Of a stretch of 64,000 nucleotides of DNA, positions 31,731 through 43,575 are shown one piece after another. The DNA is from Phlyctochytrium arcticum. Lineage: Eukaryota; Chytridiomycota; Chytridiomycetes; Chytridiales; Chytridiaceae. The translations under genes were made by a program, and so were the position numbers. The stretch is taken from positions 46,266 through 110,265 of the forward strand of contig JAHLKI010000049.1 in assembly GCA_025602905.1 (NCBI GenBank), in the 5' to 3' direction. Position 1 is the stretch's first letter. Each line of letters starts with the position of its first letter. The notes under the pieces are model-generated. The model had not been told where the DNA came from. It worked only from the letters and a program-made list of their open reading frames with translations, and searched no databases.

Positions 31731-32912
31731 TCAGTCTCGAGCCGGTCTACTGCTCAAAAATCCAATCGCTTTTTCCGCAAACCAAAGATCATCCGTTGGT
31801 TCACACAACTGCTGCAAAACATTGTCTGCAAAATCGGCAGTGAACACTCCAGACTCTTTGCGGGCGCTAAAGAGATCCAATTTAGTCAAGTGAGGGTACG
31901 AATCTGCTGGTATTTTCATGCTTACTTCACGATCGCCGTAGCAACCCCTGCGTGAAACTATAAGCAGAGTTTAGCTAGCGTTTGATCCCCACCAGCATTC
32001 TAATGTTTACCTCTGGGTGTCCCTGAACTGCCAGAATTCTGTTTCCTTTGACCATGAGATGTACTGGACAAATATCAGAGCTGGCCAGCACGGTGAAATT
32101 AGCAGGCACTTCTGTGACGTGATCTTGGTGCATTTGGTGGAGACGCTATGAGCCAGAGCACAGTCAGTTTCCCAAAAGTTATCAAAGTAAGTTTTGTGGG
32201 ACGCATACCAGTTTCATCTTTTCTGTAACCAGTGCCTTGCGTCCTTCATCATTGATGTCCAAATCTGACCACCCAACTTCCCAACCCTTTGGATTCTTTT
32301 CCACTATCCGACAACGGGTGAGCCAAGATGATGGGATCATACACTACTTCACATACCCTTTCCACCCAAAGCCTCAGCAATGATTTGATGCCCAAAACAG
32401 ACGCCAAAAAGACGGGCTGTCGGGTGCTGGTCCAGTTGACGTACAAAGTCCTTCAATTTGTTTATCCATTCGATATTTTCGTACGCAGAGTATTCTAAAC
32501 CCGACAGTCAGATCTTATCCAAAACCTCTACGCGATATGTGACTTACTTGATCCTGTCATGACATATGAGCTAAAGTCGTCAATGCTGGCCGGGTATTGC
32601 TGCTCCATGACATTGAAAGGGGTGATTTTCAGATCGATCTTTGTAGATTTGGTGCCGAACGACTCGGCAGCCCGATAGAAGAGATTCTCGAAAAGAGTGA
32701 CTATTGCAGATATGAGAATCTCGGCATATTGAGAGTCGGAGTAACCTAAATACCGTAGTTTCCATACTGCTCTTGAACCGCTATGTGCCGTAAGGGTGTT
32801 AATCCATGCGCTTTCACCGACACTGAGACAAAGATGAGACTATACCTTGGATAGGAACATCGCAAATAAGCAGCGCAATGCTTAAGGTAACCGAGTAAAG
32901 ATGAGTGCCCAT
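31731..32912 (-). CDS. Class I glutamine amidotransferase (GMP-synthase-like)
   Basis: Multi-exon minus-strand gene. Landmarks in order: MGTHLYSVTLSIALLICDVP; VQEQYGNYG; YPASIDDFSSYVMTGSS; the nucleophile elbow LFGVCFGHQIIAEALGG with catalytic Cys; WEVGWSDLDIN; LHQMHQDHVTEVP; and AVQGHPE with catalytic His and Glu, so the Cys-His-Glu triad is complete. It ends KAIGFLSSRPARD. Introns lie near 32760-32846, 32492-32551, 32306-32356, 32155-32211 and 31958-32010. Such stand-alone GATase1 proteins (yeast YLR126C type) hydrolyse gamma-glutamyl amides; the physiological substrate is unknown. Divergent from the ketopantoate reductase gene, about 210 bp apart. Confidence 0.82.
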
Positions 32913-33121
32913 TTTGTAGAGTTGTTTGCCATGGCTCGCCGTCGCGAGACCAACAACAATAGTGGTTTGTCATAAGTGGCGCGGCCGTAGCATCGGCCAT
33001 CTCGCAACTTTCACACCCGGCCTGACACCCGGCCAGGCAAAATCTCGGCACACAATCAAGAAATAAAGCACGAAATGTCGATTCATATACTGCTAGGTAT
33101 GTACATGTAGTAATCCACCAA

Positions 33122-34207
33122 ATGGCAGAAAAGCTAATTCTAAGTGCTATAGTCGGAGCTGGCGCCGTTGGAGCTTTCTATGCGTCGCGGCTACATCAGC
33201 CAAATCACAATATTTATGTCTCGGTCGTGTGTCGTTCCAATTTTAAAGCAGTGAAAGCTGCCGGATTCAAAATTCAATCAAGAGATTTCGGAGACTACGA
33301 GTTTACCCCCCACGCCGTATACCAGTCTGCAGAGGATGCCGCCCGTCAAAGCAGACTGCAAGGACTCGAGTACGATTATGTGATTTTGGCAACCAAGGCA
33401 TTGCCCGACGTTGACGATGAGGCAAAGGGGATTGAACCGGTTGTTACACCTGGAAAATCAGTGATTGTTTTGATCCAGAACGGTGTGGGCATAGAAGAGC
33501 CCCATCATCTGCGATTTCCACAGAATCCAGTTCTCTGTGCGGTGACCGTCATATCGGCCGCCCAAGTGCAGCCAGGTCTTGTGGTTCAGCATAGATGGAC
33601 CCGCATTTCGTTCGGGCAGTACATTGGACATGACGCAAAAGCATCTCAAAGTAATCGAGAGCGCGACTCGCGGGGGGAAGAGGCTCAAACCCGGCTCATC
33701 CAGATTCTCAAAGATGGAGGGGTGGCCGACGCAGAAGGCTGGGATCCTGTGACAATCCAGTTGGTGCGCTGGCATAAGATTGCTATCAACGCTACGTTCA
33801 ACCCATCCGCTGTACTCAGCGGTGGCTGCGGAAATGCAGACATGGTGCTCGATCCGGATTTGCGGGAACATGTGCACGGGTGCATGTCAGAGGTGTTTGC
33901 AACGGCTCAGAAAATCTTCAACCGCCCATTTCCAGAAAAGTTGGCGAGCATCGATGCCATCATAAAGTCTACGGAAAGGAACAAGGGCACAAAACCAAGT
34001 ATGTTGCTGGATTGGGAGGCCGGAAAGCCGATGGAACTGGAAGTCATACTGGGAAACCCGATCCGAATCGCAAAGCGTAATGGGATTGAGATGCCTCGAC
34101 TCCAAAGTGTCTATGCTTTACTGCGGATGGCTGCGGTACGTCGAGGAACTCAGCTACCCCGTGTAAATAAAGAAAGCTCGGACAATATGCGGAAATCAAA
34201 TTTGTGA
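33122..34207 (+). CDS. 2-dehydropantoate 2-reductase (ketopantoate reductase)
   Basis: Intronless, 361 residues. It reduces ketopantoate to pantoate with NADPH in pantothenate and coenzyme A synthesis. The Rossmann motif IVGAGAVGAFYASRL is at residues 10-24. YVILATKALPDV and VLIQNGVG are typical of the ApbA/PanE N-domain. The C-terminal domain begins with the catalytic-Lys segment RWHKIAINATFNPSAVL and includes SMLLDWEAGKPMELEVILGN. The complete motif set and usual length make the assignment strong; fungal genomes have several paralogues of this fold, so the exact substrate could differ. Confidence 0.87.
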   Translation: MAEKLILSAIVGAGAVGAFYASRLHQPNHNIYVSVVCRSNFKAVKAAGFKIQSRDFGDYEFTPHAVYQSAEDAARQSRLQGLEYDYVILATKALPDVDDEAKGIEPVVTPGKSVIVLIQNGVGIEEPHHLRFPQNPVLCAVTVISAAQVQPGLVVQHRWTRISFGQYIGHDAKASQSNRERDSRGEEAQTRLIQILKDGGVADAEGWDPVTIQLVRWHKIAINATFNPSAVLSGGCGNADMVLDPDLREHVHGCMSEVFATAQKIFNRPFPEKLASIDAIIKSTERNKGTKPSMLLDWEAGKPMELEVILGNPIRIAKRNGIEMPRLQSVYALLRMAAVRRGTQLPRVNKESSDNMRKSNL

Positions 34208-34292
34208 TGTGTTGCAGTGAAAGTAGTACAATGGGTAAATAAATATCGGTGTATATACAGGAATGTAGGTGGTTGACGGGTTATCTGGGGAT

Positions 34293-34663
34293 CTACCACA
34301 CACTCTTCTTGACTCCGGGGATTTCTCCCGCAAGAGCCTTTTCGCGGAAAACAATTCGGCTAATTTTGAATCTCGTGACATGACCCTGTCCAATAGATAG
34401 ATCATCAGTTTTCCGTAGCTGACAAGAATGACACCCAGGTAACATACCCTTGTCTTTCCGCTCTCCACACACCGACTATGTACAGCGCCTGGCCGTGTGT
34501 ATCTGGGAAGTTTCTGCAAGCCTATCTGCGCTCGTATGCGCTCCGTGGGACCAAAGTGTCCAGTGCGATCGCGGGCAATGAGGAGAAGAGCTTGACGTTC
34601 AACTTCAGCCCCGGCTACACAGAGCCGGGTAAGCTGGTCCCGCATAATGTTGGCGATCGGCAT
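34293..34663 (-). CDS. MRP2: Mitochondrial small-subunit ribosomal protein uS14m
   Basis: Two exons. The first (from 34663) reads MPIANIMRDQLTRLCVAGAE, then RAQIGLQKLPRYTRPGAVHS and RCVESGKTR. An intron of about 80 nt (acceptor GGACAG) leads to GHVTRFKISRIVFREKALAG and EIPGVKKSVW. RC..(S/T)GKTRG, F(K/R)xSRxxFRE and the Gxx-PG-xxKSxW end are the uS14 signature. About 98 residues. It lies tail to tail with the ketopantoate reductase gene. The protein is part of the head of the mitoribosomal 37S subunit. Confidence 0.85.
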
Positions 34664-34920
34664 GGTTTGCTTTTCGGGATTGTGGTCGTCGGCAGAGGTG
34701 GTTCACGAAATGGCGAGTTTGTCCGCTTTTTGTTACTGTGGCAACAAATGGAGATGAGTAAGCGTGGCAGGTCATCGCATGATTTCGGAACGATGGAAAG
34801 GCCGCTCTTGATAGCACATCCGCAAGTTGGATATTGGCAGAGTATTAGATCGTTTATATTGTCCTTTCAAGTACTGGATATCAGCACTGAACGTTGAACG
34901 ACGTTGGCCTTTATTTCAGC

Positions 34921-35604
34921 ATGGCAACCTCGTCACGCCGCCCGAGCGTTATCGGCGAAGATATCCCTCAATCACCCTTTCCTGTACACCTGAAGGGAGA
35001 AGTGTCGAAAGGATTCGGCCGAGGTAGTCGCGAGCTCGGCATTCCCACTGGTGCGTTTGCGCAAAATGAAAACCCCACAAAAGAAATCGCTTTTTGTTTA
35101 TGCTCTTCCCTTTGGCAGCCAATCTTCCCGACGAGGTAGCCGATCACGCTGGCAAAACGTTGGATACTGGAATCTACTACGGATGGGCGGGAGTCGGATC
35201 ATGCAAGGATGTGCATCCGATGGTGATGAGCTTTGGGTGGAACCCATTTTACAAGAACGAAAAGCGATCAGCGGTAAGAAGATCATAAACAGCAGATTTG
35301 TTTACAATGTGTACTAACATCTTATTGTTTAGGAGATACATATAATACACGATTACCCAAAGGACTTTTACGGAGAGGAGCTGCGTGTGATTGTGACGGG
35401 ATACATTCGTCCAGAAAAGAACTATGATTCATTGGGTAGGTGCGTTTCCTCCTGTCAACCTGCCAATCGCTCATCCTGCGCATTCTTCTTCCAGATGCTC
35501 TGATAGAGGACATCAACTGCGATATTAAATGCGCCAAAAAGTCATTGACCAGACCGGCATATGTGAAGCTTCAGTCTGACCCTTTTATTGTCTCATCATT
35601 ATAA
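34921..35604 (+). CDS. FMN1: Riboflavin kinase (FMN1)
   Basis: Phosphorylates riboflavin to FMN with ATP. The exons give: [48 protein letters not shown] (the PTAN metal/ATP-site motif spans the first intron, about 35053-35117), TGIYYGWAGVG, PMVMSFGWNPFYKNEKRS, EIHIIHDYPKDFYGEELRVI, GYIRPEKNYDSL and the end ALIEDINCDIKCAKKSL. It has the G(K/R)G-R-LG-PTAN and E-HI-H-F--DFYG motifs of the family, and four exons. The product feeds the flavoprotein P450 reductase encoded 2.5 kb away, though that proximity need not mean co-regulation. Confidence 0.92.
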
Positions 35605-35646
35605 ATTATACTATGCACAATGTTCATACGCGTCCCTTCGCATCAT

Positions 35647-37172
35647 TTAGCGGTCCCTCTCTGGAATCCATCTCGTCATAACGACATCCCATACGGACAG
35701 CTGTCGAATGCAATCCGGTGATGTGAGGTCAACATCAGCCGGGATAGAGACGTAGCACAACATCATTTTCTGAGGGCAGGACTAATCAGTGGATGTTAGA
35801 AGGGCTGTCAATTACAGACCAACCTTGCTAGCTTGCGCGCAAACTCTATTGATGGCAAGTGCCCACAGCCAGTCCCGAGATGTGTCGACCGGCTTGACAG
35901 CATACATGGGGATGACAACGACAGCATAGCTACAAAAGGATTTAGTTGAGCGTCCAATCTGTGCTCGACCGTCGTGCCCTACTCTGCATGTCGGAAAATA
36001 GGTCCTTTTCGATAAAGTACTATAATGTTCGCATATCAGGTTTTGAACTTGAGATGATTAAAAACGTCTTACGAACCAAAGTCGGTTCCGAATTTAATTC
36101 CGGATTTGACGACCCATCTCTTGCTCCGATAGTAATGGTAGGCGGCGTAGCGAATCGCGAACGGGACAGCCTCTGGGCCACAGGCAGCATCAGACGGATG
36201 TGACTGGGTATTTGTGAGACAGAGTCGTGACCACAGTTCAAATGGGCTGAGATATGGGTGCTGTTGAGCAATCGCTCGTTAGAAAATGAATCAGAAGGGC
36301 TTTTGCCAACGAAATAACAGACATTGTTTTGAGGTCGAACCCCAAGGATTCCAATAGCGTGTGCGAGGAAGAACGCTTCTTCCGGCATCAACTGATATTG
36401 CTCTATATCCATTGTCGGCGGCATACCCCAGAGCTGGTCTTCACCAAGTGTGCTCTCCGGCTCGTTCTGCACAAATGCATCATCCAGTGATGATAATGAT
36501 GATTGTAACCGCTTTTGTTTCATTTGATAGGATCGCCGCTGAGCTGCTAAACCTATCATATACCGCGAATCAGCATTTGCTCGATGTCGCAACCATTTCA
36601 TGGACTTTTAACATACTTTCACCCCAGTGTTTCTCATCAGTATCTTTCTTTCTGGCCCACCACGTCGGATCGCCCCTCGACAATGTTGCTTTTCCATAAA
36701 ATCCACCCCGCCATAGCCCGAGACCTAACCCATGGGCTGGATTCGCATCAAATGCCGCGGTTGTGCGCAGACAATGTTCTTCCTCCCAAGCCAGTACGCG
36801 TAACTCGGGATCATTGGTATCGTCTTGATCGTCTGGCCGCTCTGGACTTGGCGACCTCTGGACCCAGACGCAGCCGGTATTACCAACTAACACCCCCTCG
36901 TACGGAGGCGGCAGCGTTCTCTTTCGTGTCAAATACCATAGCAAGCGTGCGAGGCGATGATGAACGGTCCTCCATAAGTAATAAAATGATCGGAATATCA
37001 ACCCCGTACCGCGTTGAACTGGGAGTATGATAGGAAACGGGTTTATGAAGACGGAGCGATCTAGGCCTTTTCTAAGCGGTTTCTTGACTGCCTCGAGGAC
37101 AGGGCCGTCTGCTGCCGTCAGCTCTGTGGCCATTGCAACAGCTGTGTCTGCGGCATCCCTTGAGCTCTCCAA
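35647..37172 (-). CDS. SEN2: tRNA-splicing endonuclease catalytic subunit SEN2
   Basis: Catalytic subunit of the heterotetrameric endonuclease that cuts the 5' exon-intron junction of pre-tRNA. Minus strand, multi-exon. The N-terminal part contains the Sen2-type segment RLLWYLTRKRTLPPPYEGVL and LAWEEEHCLR. The next exon has MDIEQYQLMPEEAFFLAHAI. The nuclease core is split by introns: YRSKRWVVKSGIKFGTDF, VLYRKGPIFRHAD (catalytic His), YAVVVIPM, then a region with candidate Lys in INRVCAQASKKMMLCY, ending MTRWIPERDR at 35647. Tyr, His and Lys candidates of the active site are all present. Confidence 0.88.
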
Positions 37173-37468
37173 AGCACTCTTGTCGTTGTTGGGCGGTCTG
37201 GTAGGTGGGCTGATACTATGGGTGGTCTGACTCTGAGAAATTTACTATTAGCCTGGCATCCAGGGATTGCTGCTATTCAGGTACTGCTCAGATCGGCGTC
37301 TTGTTTACCTGGGCCCTAGCTCCCACTCCAAATTCCGATCCGGAGAGCGGCTGTTTCGGAGTCGGAGACCTATCACCCGAATCTGGTTCACGGCGGCCTA
37401 AAATACATCGGCAAGATCTGGGTCCTTTGCACGGCCAATCAGTCCCCGTTAACCTTGCCGAAAGCACC

Positions 37469-40109
37469 ATGTTTGACGTTCTGGATCTAGCCATCCTGGG
37501 CTTTGTTGCCATCTTGACAACAATCTACATTATCTGGTTTCGCAAACCTGCAAAGCTTCAGTCCAGTGGAGAGGGCAATGGACCCGCCGGCAGTTTGAAG
37601 AATGGATCTGCTGTCAGGGGCTCGATGTAAGTGGTCTTTCATCCGTCCTATAATAGAATCAATAATGATAACCACAACCTTTTAGCCCATCACTGGCGGG
37701 TAGAAAATCCATCTTGGAAAAGTTACAAGCGTTAGATCATGACTCTCAACTCATTCTATTCTACGGATCCCAAACCGGAACTGCAGAAGATCTTGCCACT
37801 CGAATTGCAAAAGCTACCACCGCGCACTTCAACATCCCCACCCTGATTTGTGACCCCGAGGAGTACGACATGAGCGAACTTGCTCGATGGCCTACTTTTG
37901 AGAATGATGGAAAGAAATGGCTCTGTGGTTTCTTTATGGCCACGTATGGTGAAGGAGAACCCACTGACAATTCTCTGGACTTTTATGATTGGCTCATGGA
38001 TGGAAAGGGCAAAGGAGATGATGAGGGGGATGACGAAGACGATTATGACCCGGTTGTGGAAGAAGGTGGATTCGAAGGATTCCATTACATCAATTTTGCT
38101 CTCGGAAACCGCACTTATGAACACTACAATGCCATCGGTCGCCGTTTGGATAGACGGTTTGCCAGGCTTCAGGCGACCCGCATCGGCGAACGAGGAGAGG
38201 GAGACGATGATCACAGGTAGGGCCCAAAAGTTGTTCTCGAAAAAGATAAACTGACCTGATTTTTCTCTTCATTTCGTAGTATGGAAGAAGATTTTATTGC
38301 TTGGAAGGAAACGATTCTTCCAGAAATGGCAAAGTACTTTGACGTTCAAGACTCGGGTGGCAGTGGACGACGTGACCAGCCGCATGTTCCACTCTTCAAC
38401 ATGGTCTCTGTACAGCACATTCCACCAGCCCAAGTCTTCAAAGGAGAGTACAGCAGTAACCGCCCTCGCCATTGGAAGATTGACAGTGATGCCGACGAAT
38501 CGTTCGAGTTGGTAGACAGTGGTGCCGGCGAGCGATTTGTGGAAGTAGTGTGAGTTCACTGACGACCGATTCAAATGCGTCTCCTCCGATTACTGAATTA
38601 AGAATTCTAGGAAGGGGACGGTGAAACATGACGCGAAGCATCCGCACTACGGAAGAATTGTTTCTAGCAAGTCATTAGTTGTTGATGTTCATGATGAATT
38701 TGCTTTCGACAACAAATACGCGCTCCCCACCGCCCAATCGAACCGTTGGTTGATTCAAGATACCAAAGTTCGTATTGAACGTCACTGTCTTCATCTCGAC
38801 CTTGACGTTTCGGGAAGCGGCCTCACATACGAAACTGGCGATCACGTGGGAGTCTGGCCCATCAACGATGAGGAGAACCTTGGCAAACTGGTCTCAGCTA
38901 TGCACTTGAGCGAGAAAGAGCTCGAAGATATCATCAGATTGCTCCCAAACAAGGACAACATGGCGTCAGAAAGTGCCAAAGTCCCTTTCCCTGTGCCATG
39001 TACGGTACGGACGGCTTTGTTGCATTACTTGGATTTGACGTCGACAGTCAAGCAGCATCAATTGGAGGTGATTGCCAAGTATGCCACAGACGAAACCGAA
39101 CGGAAGGCCCTCTTTGATCTTGTCGATAATCGGGATTTGTATGTTGCTCTGATAGAGCGCAGTCGGAAAGATCTCAGTGACATTTTGTCATTGTTTACGA
39201 GTGTGCGGATACCAATTGCTGTCGTGCTAGGCGAGATCTTACCCAGGATATCGGTTCGCTACTACTCTATTTCATCGTCGTCCAAGGAGCAACCCAACAG
39301 CGTCGGAGTCACGGCCGTCATGGTCCGTTATGCACTCACATCGCCACATCCTCCCCATGGCGTTAAGCCGAATGAGGAAGGGACGGTCGTGATTAGGCAA
39401 GGTCTTGCTACATCATGGCTTCAGCGCCTTCACGAAAACCGCAGTCAACCCACCTTTGAGGCATCATCACAATCCGTCGAGTCTATTTCACTACCAAAGT
39501 TTTACCTCCCCCTCTACATTCGCACGTCCAACTTCCTACTCCCCAAGAACCCCCGACTTCCCGTTGTCATGGTGGGTCCTGGCACGGGTGTCGCCCCCTT
39601 CCGCGCTTTTGTGCGTGAACGATGCCACATTGCTGCTACAAATCCCACCGCCCAAGTCGGCTCAACTTGGTTGTTCTACGGATGCCGCCACCCGGACAAG
39701 GATTTCCTGTACCGAAGTGAATTTGAAGCCTTGGAGCAACGGGTCGCGAGCGGCGCCATCAATCTCGACCTGCAAATCTTTAAAGCCTATTCCCGGTATG
39801 AAGGCTACAAAAAGACCTATGTGCAGCATATGGTGGCCGAAAATGCTGCGGCGATTTGGAAGTTGATTGGTGAAATGGGCGGGTACTTTTACGTTTGCGG
39901 GTAAGTTTTTTGAGAGTCTCGGATTGTACACCAACGCTCACATTATACACTATTGATTTCTTAGTGACGCCAAACATATGGCTCACGACGTGCAAAATGC
40001 TCTGACCGACCTGGCACAGCGATATGGGGATATGTCGGCGGACGCCGCCAAAGCCTGGGTCAAGGATCTTAAATCCAAAAACCGGTATTTGGAGGATGTT
40101 TGGTCGTAA
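37469..40109 (+). CDS. NCP1: NADPH-cytochrome P450 reductase
   Basis: ER-anchored diflavin enzyme that passes electrons from NADPH through FAD and FMN to cytochromes P450. Exons are about 37469-37627, 37685-38217, 38280-38550, 38611-39900 and 39965-40109. Membrane anchor at residues 5-25 (LDLAILGFVAILTTIYIIW); FMN domain with LILFYGSQTGTAEDLA and MATYGEGEPTDNSLDFYDWL; FAD domain with ISVRYYSISSSSKE; NADP domain with VMVGPGTGVAPFRAFVRERC, WLFYGCRHPDKDFLY and YFYVCGDAKHMAHDV; terminal DVWS with the stacking Trp. Oddity: an acidic insertion (DDEGDDEDDYDP) follows the second FMN motif, where most family members are short. Met 37469 is the only start giving an immediate anchor. Confidence 0.95.
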
Positions 40110-40888
40110 GCTGAACAGCAAGTACCACGCACGCAACAGTATCTTTATTTCTTCTTTTTAATATAAGTGTTCATGGCAAGTGACTGCTGGAGTTTGTCCC
40201 GTCGGCGAGGTACTTCTCATGTATAGGTACTTCCGAACGTAAACTCTTTGTGAGTTCGGGTACCTATTCTGACATCATCATCCACTAAGTGTGGAGTCGG
40301 ATGTTACATGCTCAGACTCTTGCCCAACACCTTGCTTTACTACGCGTATGCGAGTGGACAGACTTCTAAACATCAATCATTACCGTTCACACTGTTCCTT
40401 CACAGCGCTTGTCCCTCCAAATACCCCATCCCACAAACTCCCCTCGTCCGACCCCTCACCACAAAGCTGTTGCCAGTGGCGGGAACGCCATAAATATGGA
40501 CCTAGGACGCACATGGGCCAAAACCTGGCAACTTCATCAATCCCGCCTCCAATTAGAAATCCATTATCTTGCTCAGGCCAGGAGATGATAAGCGCGGGTC
40601 GTGGTGGATGAGAAAGTATCTGGGGGCAGCAGCAGTCTTGATGATGGTAGTGAAGTGCGCTTCACGACCTTGTATGTGTGCGAACCAAGAACGAAATTTC
40701 CAAAGTCGAGATCTATATCCGTGATCCGTGATAGGGTTAATTCACGTGACCAATATTCAATTGCCATGACGACCGGCACGGCTGGCGCAACATCCATCAC
40801 AAATCCCAGACGGACCGTCAATACCCGGGCAACGACCACATCTTGAACACGGAACTCGCATACCCACGACGACGACGAGAATCACACA
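40110..40888. other. Intergenic interval without a recognised gene
   Basis: Only short low-complexity frames on either strand. Promoter sequence for the subunit k gene is expected in the last few hundred bases; no defined box was recognised. Confidence 0.4.
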
Positions 40889-41477
40889 ATGGCTGGAGGA
40901 AACCCCTTTGAGACGTACTCTATTGCTGGACTCAAGGTTCCACGATACAAGGTAAGGCTACTAGAAATCTTGGGATTGCAATTCAGGGACGGACCACGAC
41001 CGGGAGGAGTTTTGAGGAGAGGATTGGGATAGGGTAGAGAGGGGTAGATGATAGCAGAGTAGTGGAAGGATTTTTGCGGGATCTTGGGTATGGATTTGTG
41101 GAAGTTTTTGGAGCAAGGATTGGTTTATAAGTGTATGCGTGAGCCTACACGTGCAATTTGGCAGATTTGTGGAGAAGGCGTACGGGATCAACACAGAAAC
41201 AAGAACATTGGAGAGAGATCCTTTCATTATGGGAAGCATAATTGAAAATATCCTAATATTCTCTGTCCATCCCCAGGTTGCCATCTACGGAATTGTAGGC
41301 TACGCGGCGCTCATTACCGGCCTCATCAAGTACAAGGGCATGCAACCTCCCGCACCCGTCACCTACGAGTCCAAAGAGGAGGAGGCCTATGTCAAGCGGT
41401 ACTTGAAGTACGCCGCCACTGAGCACAAGAAGCCTTTGTTGCTCCGCAAGACCTTCTTGGAGCCCTCTGCCATCTAA
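40889..41477 (+). CDS. ATP19: Mitochondrial F1Fo-ATP synthase subunit k
   Basis: Two exons, 40889-40951 and 41277-41477. They encode about 87 residues: MAGGNPFETYSIAGLKVPRY, one membrane span (AIYGIVGYAALITGLIKY) and a charged tail with EEEAYVKRYLKYAATEHKKP. Yeast Atp19/subunit k has a single span followed by a similar E-E-x-Y/F-I-x-x-Y-L tail and sits at the dimer interface of the inner-membrane Fo sector. The 325-nt intron is several times longer than the 50-60 nt introns elsewhere in the window. The identification rests on length, layout and tail motif. Confidence 0.75.
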
Positions 41478-41899
41478 ACACACACACAAAACTATTTGTT
41501 CAATGTTTTCCCATATATATCAGTGACCGTTCTTACACACACACTTTGTTTCCGAAGCGAGATTGGTCGTGGTATACGGGTGGTTGAAATAGATTGAAAA
41601 TGGCACGTGTGCTGACGACGGGGTAGGATTTGCAATGTACAACTGGCTTTAACGCACGCTGGAGTCTTCCTTGCCAAGCAGGCACTATGTGGTATTTCGA
41701 ATTGATGACAATTTTTTCTTTACGAGAAGGCACAATTACGTTATTGGAAGAGTTACAATTGTGGAAAGCAATGGAAAGCGGCGGTCAGAATACAGAAGGA
41801 TGGAATAGTAGGAACAAGTGTTACGGAATATCTAGAATACGCAGAGGGGGGAGGGGAGAATGGAAAACACAGACGCAATTGCATCAAACAAGGAGGAGG

Positions 41900-43319
41900 T
41901 TACTGTAGAGTAACATAGTTGGCTGGGAAGGATCCTTCCATTCCATGACACCGACCAGACCACCAGTCGTTCTGGCTCTGGGTCTTTTGTGTGATGGAGA
42001 TAATGTCTCCCTTTTTGAACCCAAGATCACCGGCCCGCTCCCCAGCAAAATCATACATGGCCACCGCCGTTTCGCCCGAGTTGCGGCCTGCGGGGAGTGG
42101 AGGCGGGGCAGCTATATGGGGTTTGCCGTATTCGAATTTGCTGGCAGTTGAGCCTACCATGCCGCCTGTGGGTGCCGGGGGTGAGACTGCCCATGCTGCG
42201 GGGGCAGCCTGGCCGTGGTTGTTTTGGGGAATGCTGTTGAAGGCGGCGGAGGCAGAGGCAACCATTTGGGGAGGAGGGGGGTTGATGGAATTTTGAGGAT
42301 GCGGGTGGGGTGTGTGGGAAGCGGGCATGTTGCTGCCAGAGGCAGCAGGTGCGGGAATCCCAGCGTAACGATTCAGTGCGCTACATCATGAAACTTAGTA
42401 TCGTCGAAATGACCACTAGAAGATGACAGTTGGAGCTTACCGATACAGCTCTTCGGCGGCCGGTGGGGGTGGAACAGTGCCAGACAATAACTCCTTGGCG
42501 CCAATTTTGCGATGGTAGAAAGTAGCATTGGTGTCTTTGCGCTCTACAATGACAGAGCCTTCAATCGAGACTCCGGCAAACAGTCCTCTCGTTTTGCTAT
42601 GCGAGATTTCCATATTAGACAAAAAAGCATTTGAGAACACTGAACTGTGTTTACACCAACCTGTAAGAGAAAATTGCAGCAAAGTTTCCGACGGTTCCAG
42701 CAGCCTCGGCATTACGGCCAATAGGACCCGCAGCAACCGACAAGTTTCCACCTAATGTCACATTTCCTCCGTGACTGAATGCCTTGACAGCCGAAGTTGT
42801 GTTGAGGATAATGACAAAATCCGTCAGTTCAGCTCCAATCTGTCCTCCAAAGCCCATTCCGGCGGTACCAATGGCTGATGGCGCTGACCAGCTGCCATTC
42901 TCAAGACTATAAAATCAATGTAAACAAATGGGTTTTTGGCGAGTTGGTGTATGTTCTAGGATGTACCGAGCAATGACAAGCCCAGAGCCTGCACGAGCAG
43001 AGACCAGGAATCCGCCCTTGACGACCGTCAGGACTGCTATTCCTTTGGCATTGGCTGTTGGGACGAAAAGAGAAAGGTTCAACACACAAAGTCTCGGGAG
43101 TAAAAGGAAACCAAGAAGGACACTCCTCTAGTAATGCATCCCAGGAAGAAGCAAGTCTAGGAGGATGCCTGACTATACTCGAGTATACGTACATATGATA
43201 TGGGGAGGAATCAGCTGGTCGGGACCTTTGCCCTGGGCCGGCTTGATAAACTGCTCAATGATTTTGGCGCCCTTGCGGCACTCGGCGGCCAGGTCGGTTG
43301 GGATGGGAGAGTTGACCAT
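41900..43319 (-). CDS. YSC84: YSC84/LSB3-like SYLF and SH3 protein
   Basis: Actin-patch and endocytosis protein of the fungal Ysc84/Lsb3 family; the SYLF domain binds phosphoinositides and actin. N-terminus MVNSPIPTDLAAECRKGAKI, SYLF domain with ANAKGIAVLTVVKGGFLVSA, RAGSGLVIARL, GTAGMGFGGQIGAELTDFVI, FSHGGNVTLGGNLSVAAGPI and FAGVSIEGSVIVERKDTNAT. A Pro/Ala-rich linker then leads to a C-terminal SH3 domain (AVAMYDFAGERAGDLGFKKG, DWWSGRC, GSFPANYVTLQ). Introns lie near 43055-43190, 42908-42965, 42595-42660 and 42380-42438. Complete by motif content. Confidence 0.93.
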
Positions 43320-43575
43320 ATTGTCGTTGGGGATTAGCTGTTGAGGGGATGTTGAGGGATTTCTTTATGTGTTGTGATGATTGTTTTTGTTCTGTTTCTG
43401 GAGGAAAAGTTCGCCCTTGGAATTTCCAATGATGCATGGGGGTGGCTGTGTAGGCCATGACCAATCCAAATTATTCGCAACATTTGAAACTTTTCCCAAA
43501 AACTATTTTTACTCAATAGGGATTGGAATATTGGAACGAAACGTAAACCAGAAGCTAAAAAGATGGACTCGAACT

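Noticed and set aside
34293..34663. Intronless 155-residue protein on the minus strand
   Set aside because: The unspliced reading loses the uS14 C-terminus. Splicing with the GGACAG acceptor restores all conserved uS14 motifs, so the spliced model is preferred.
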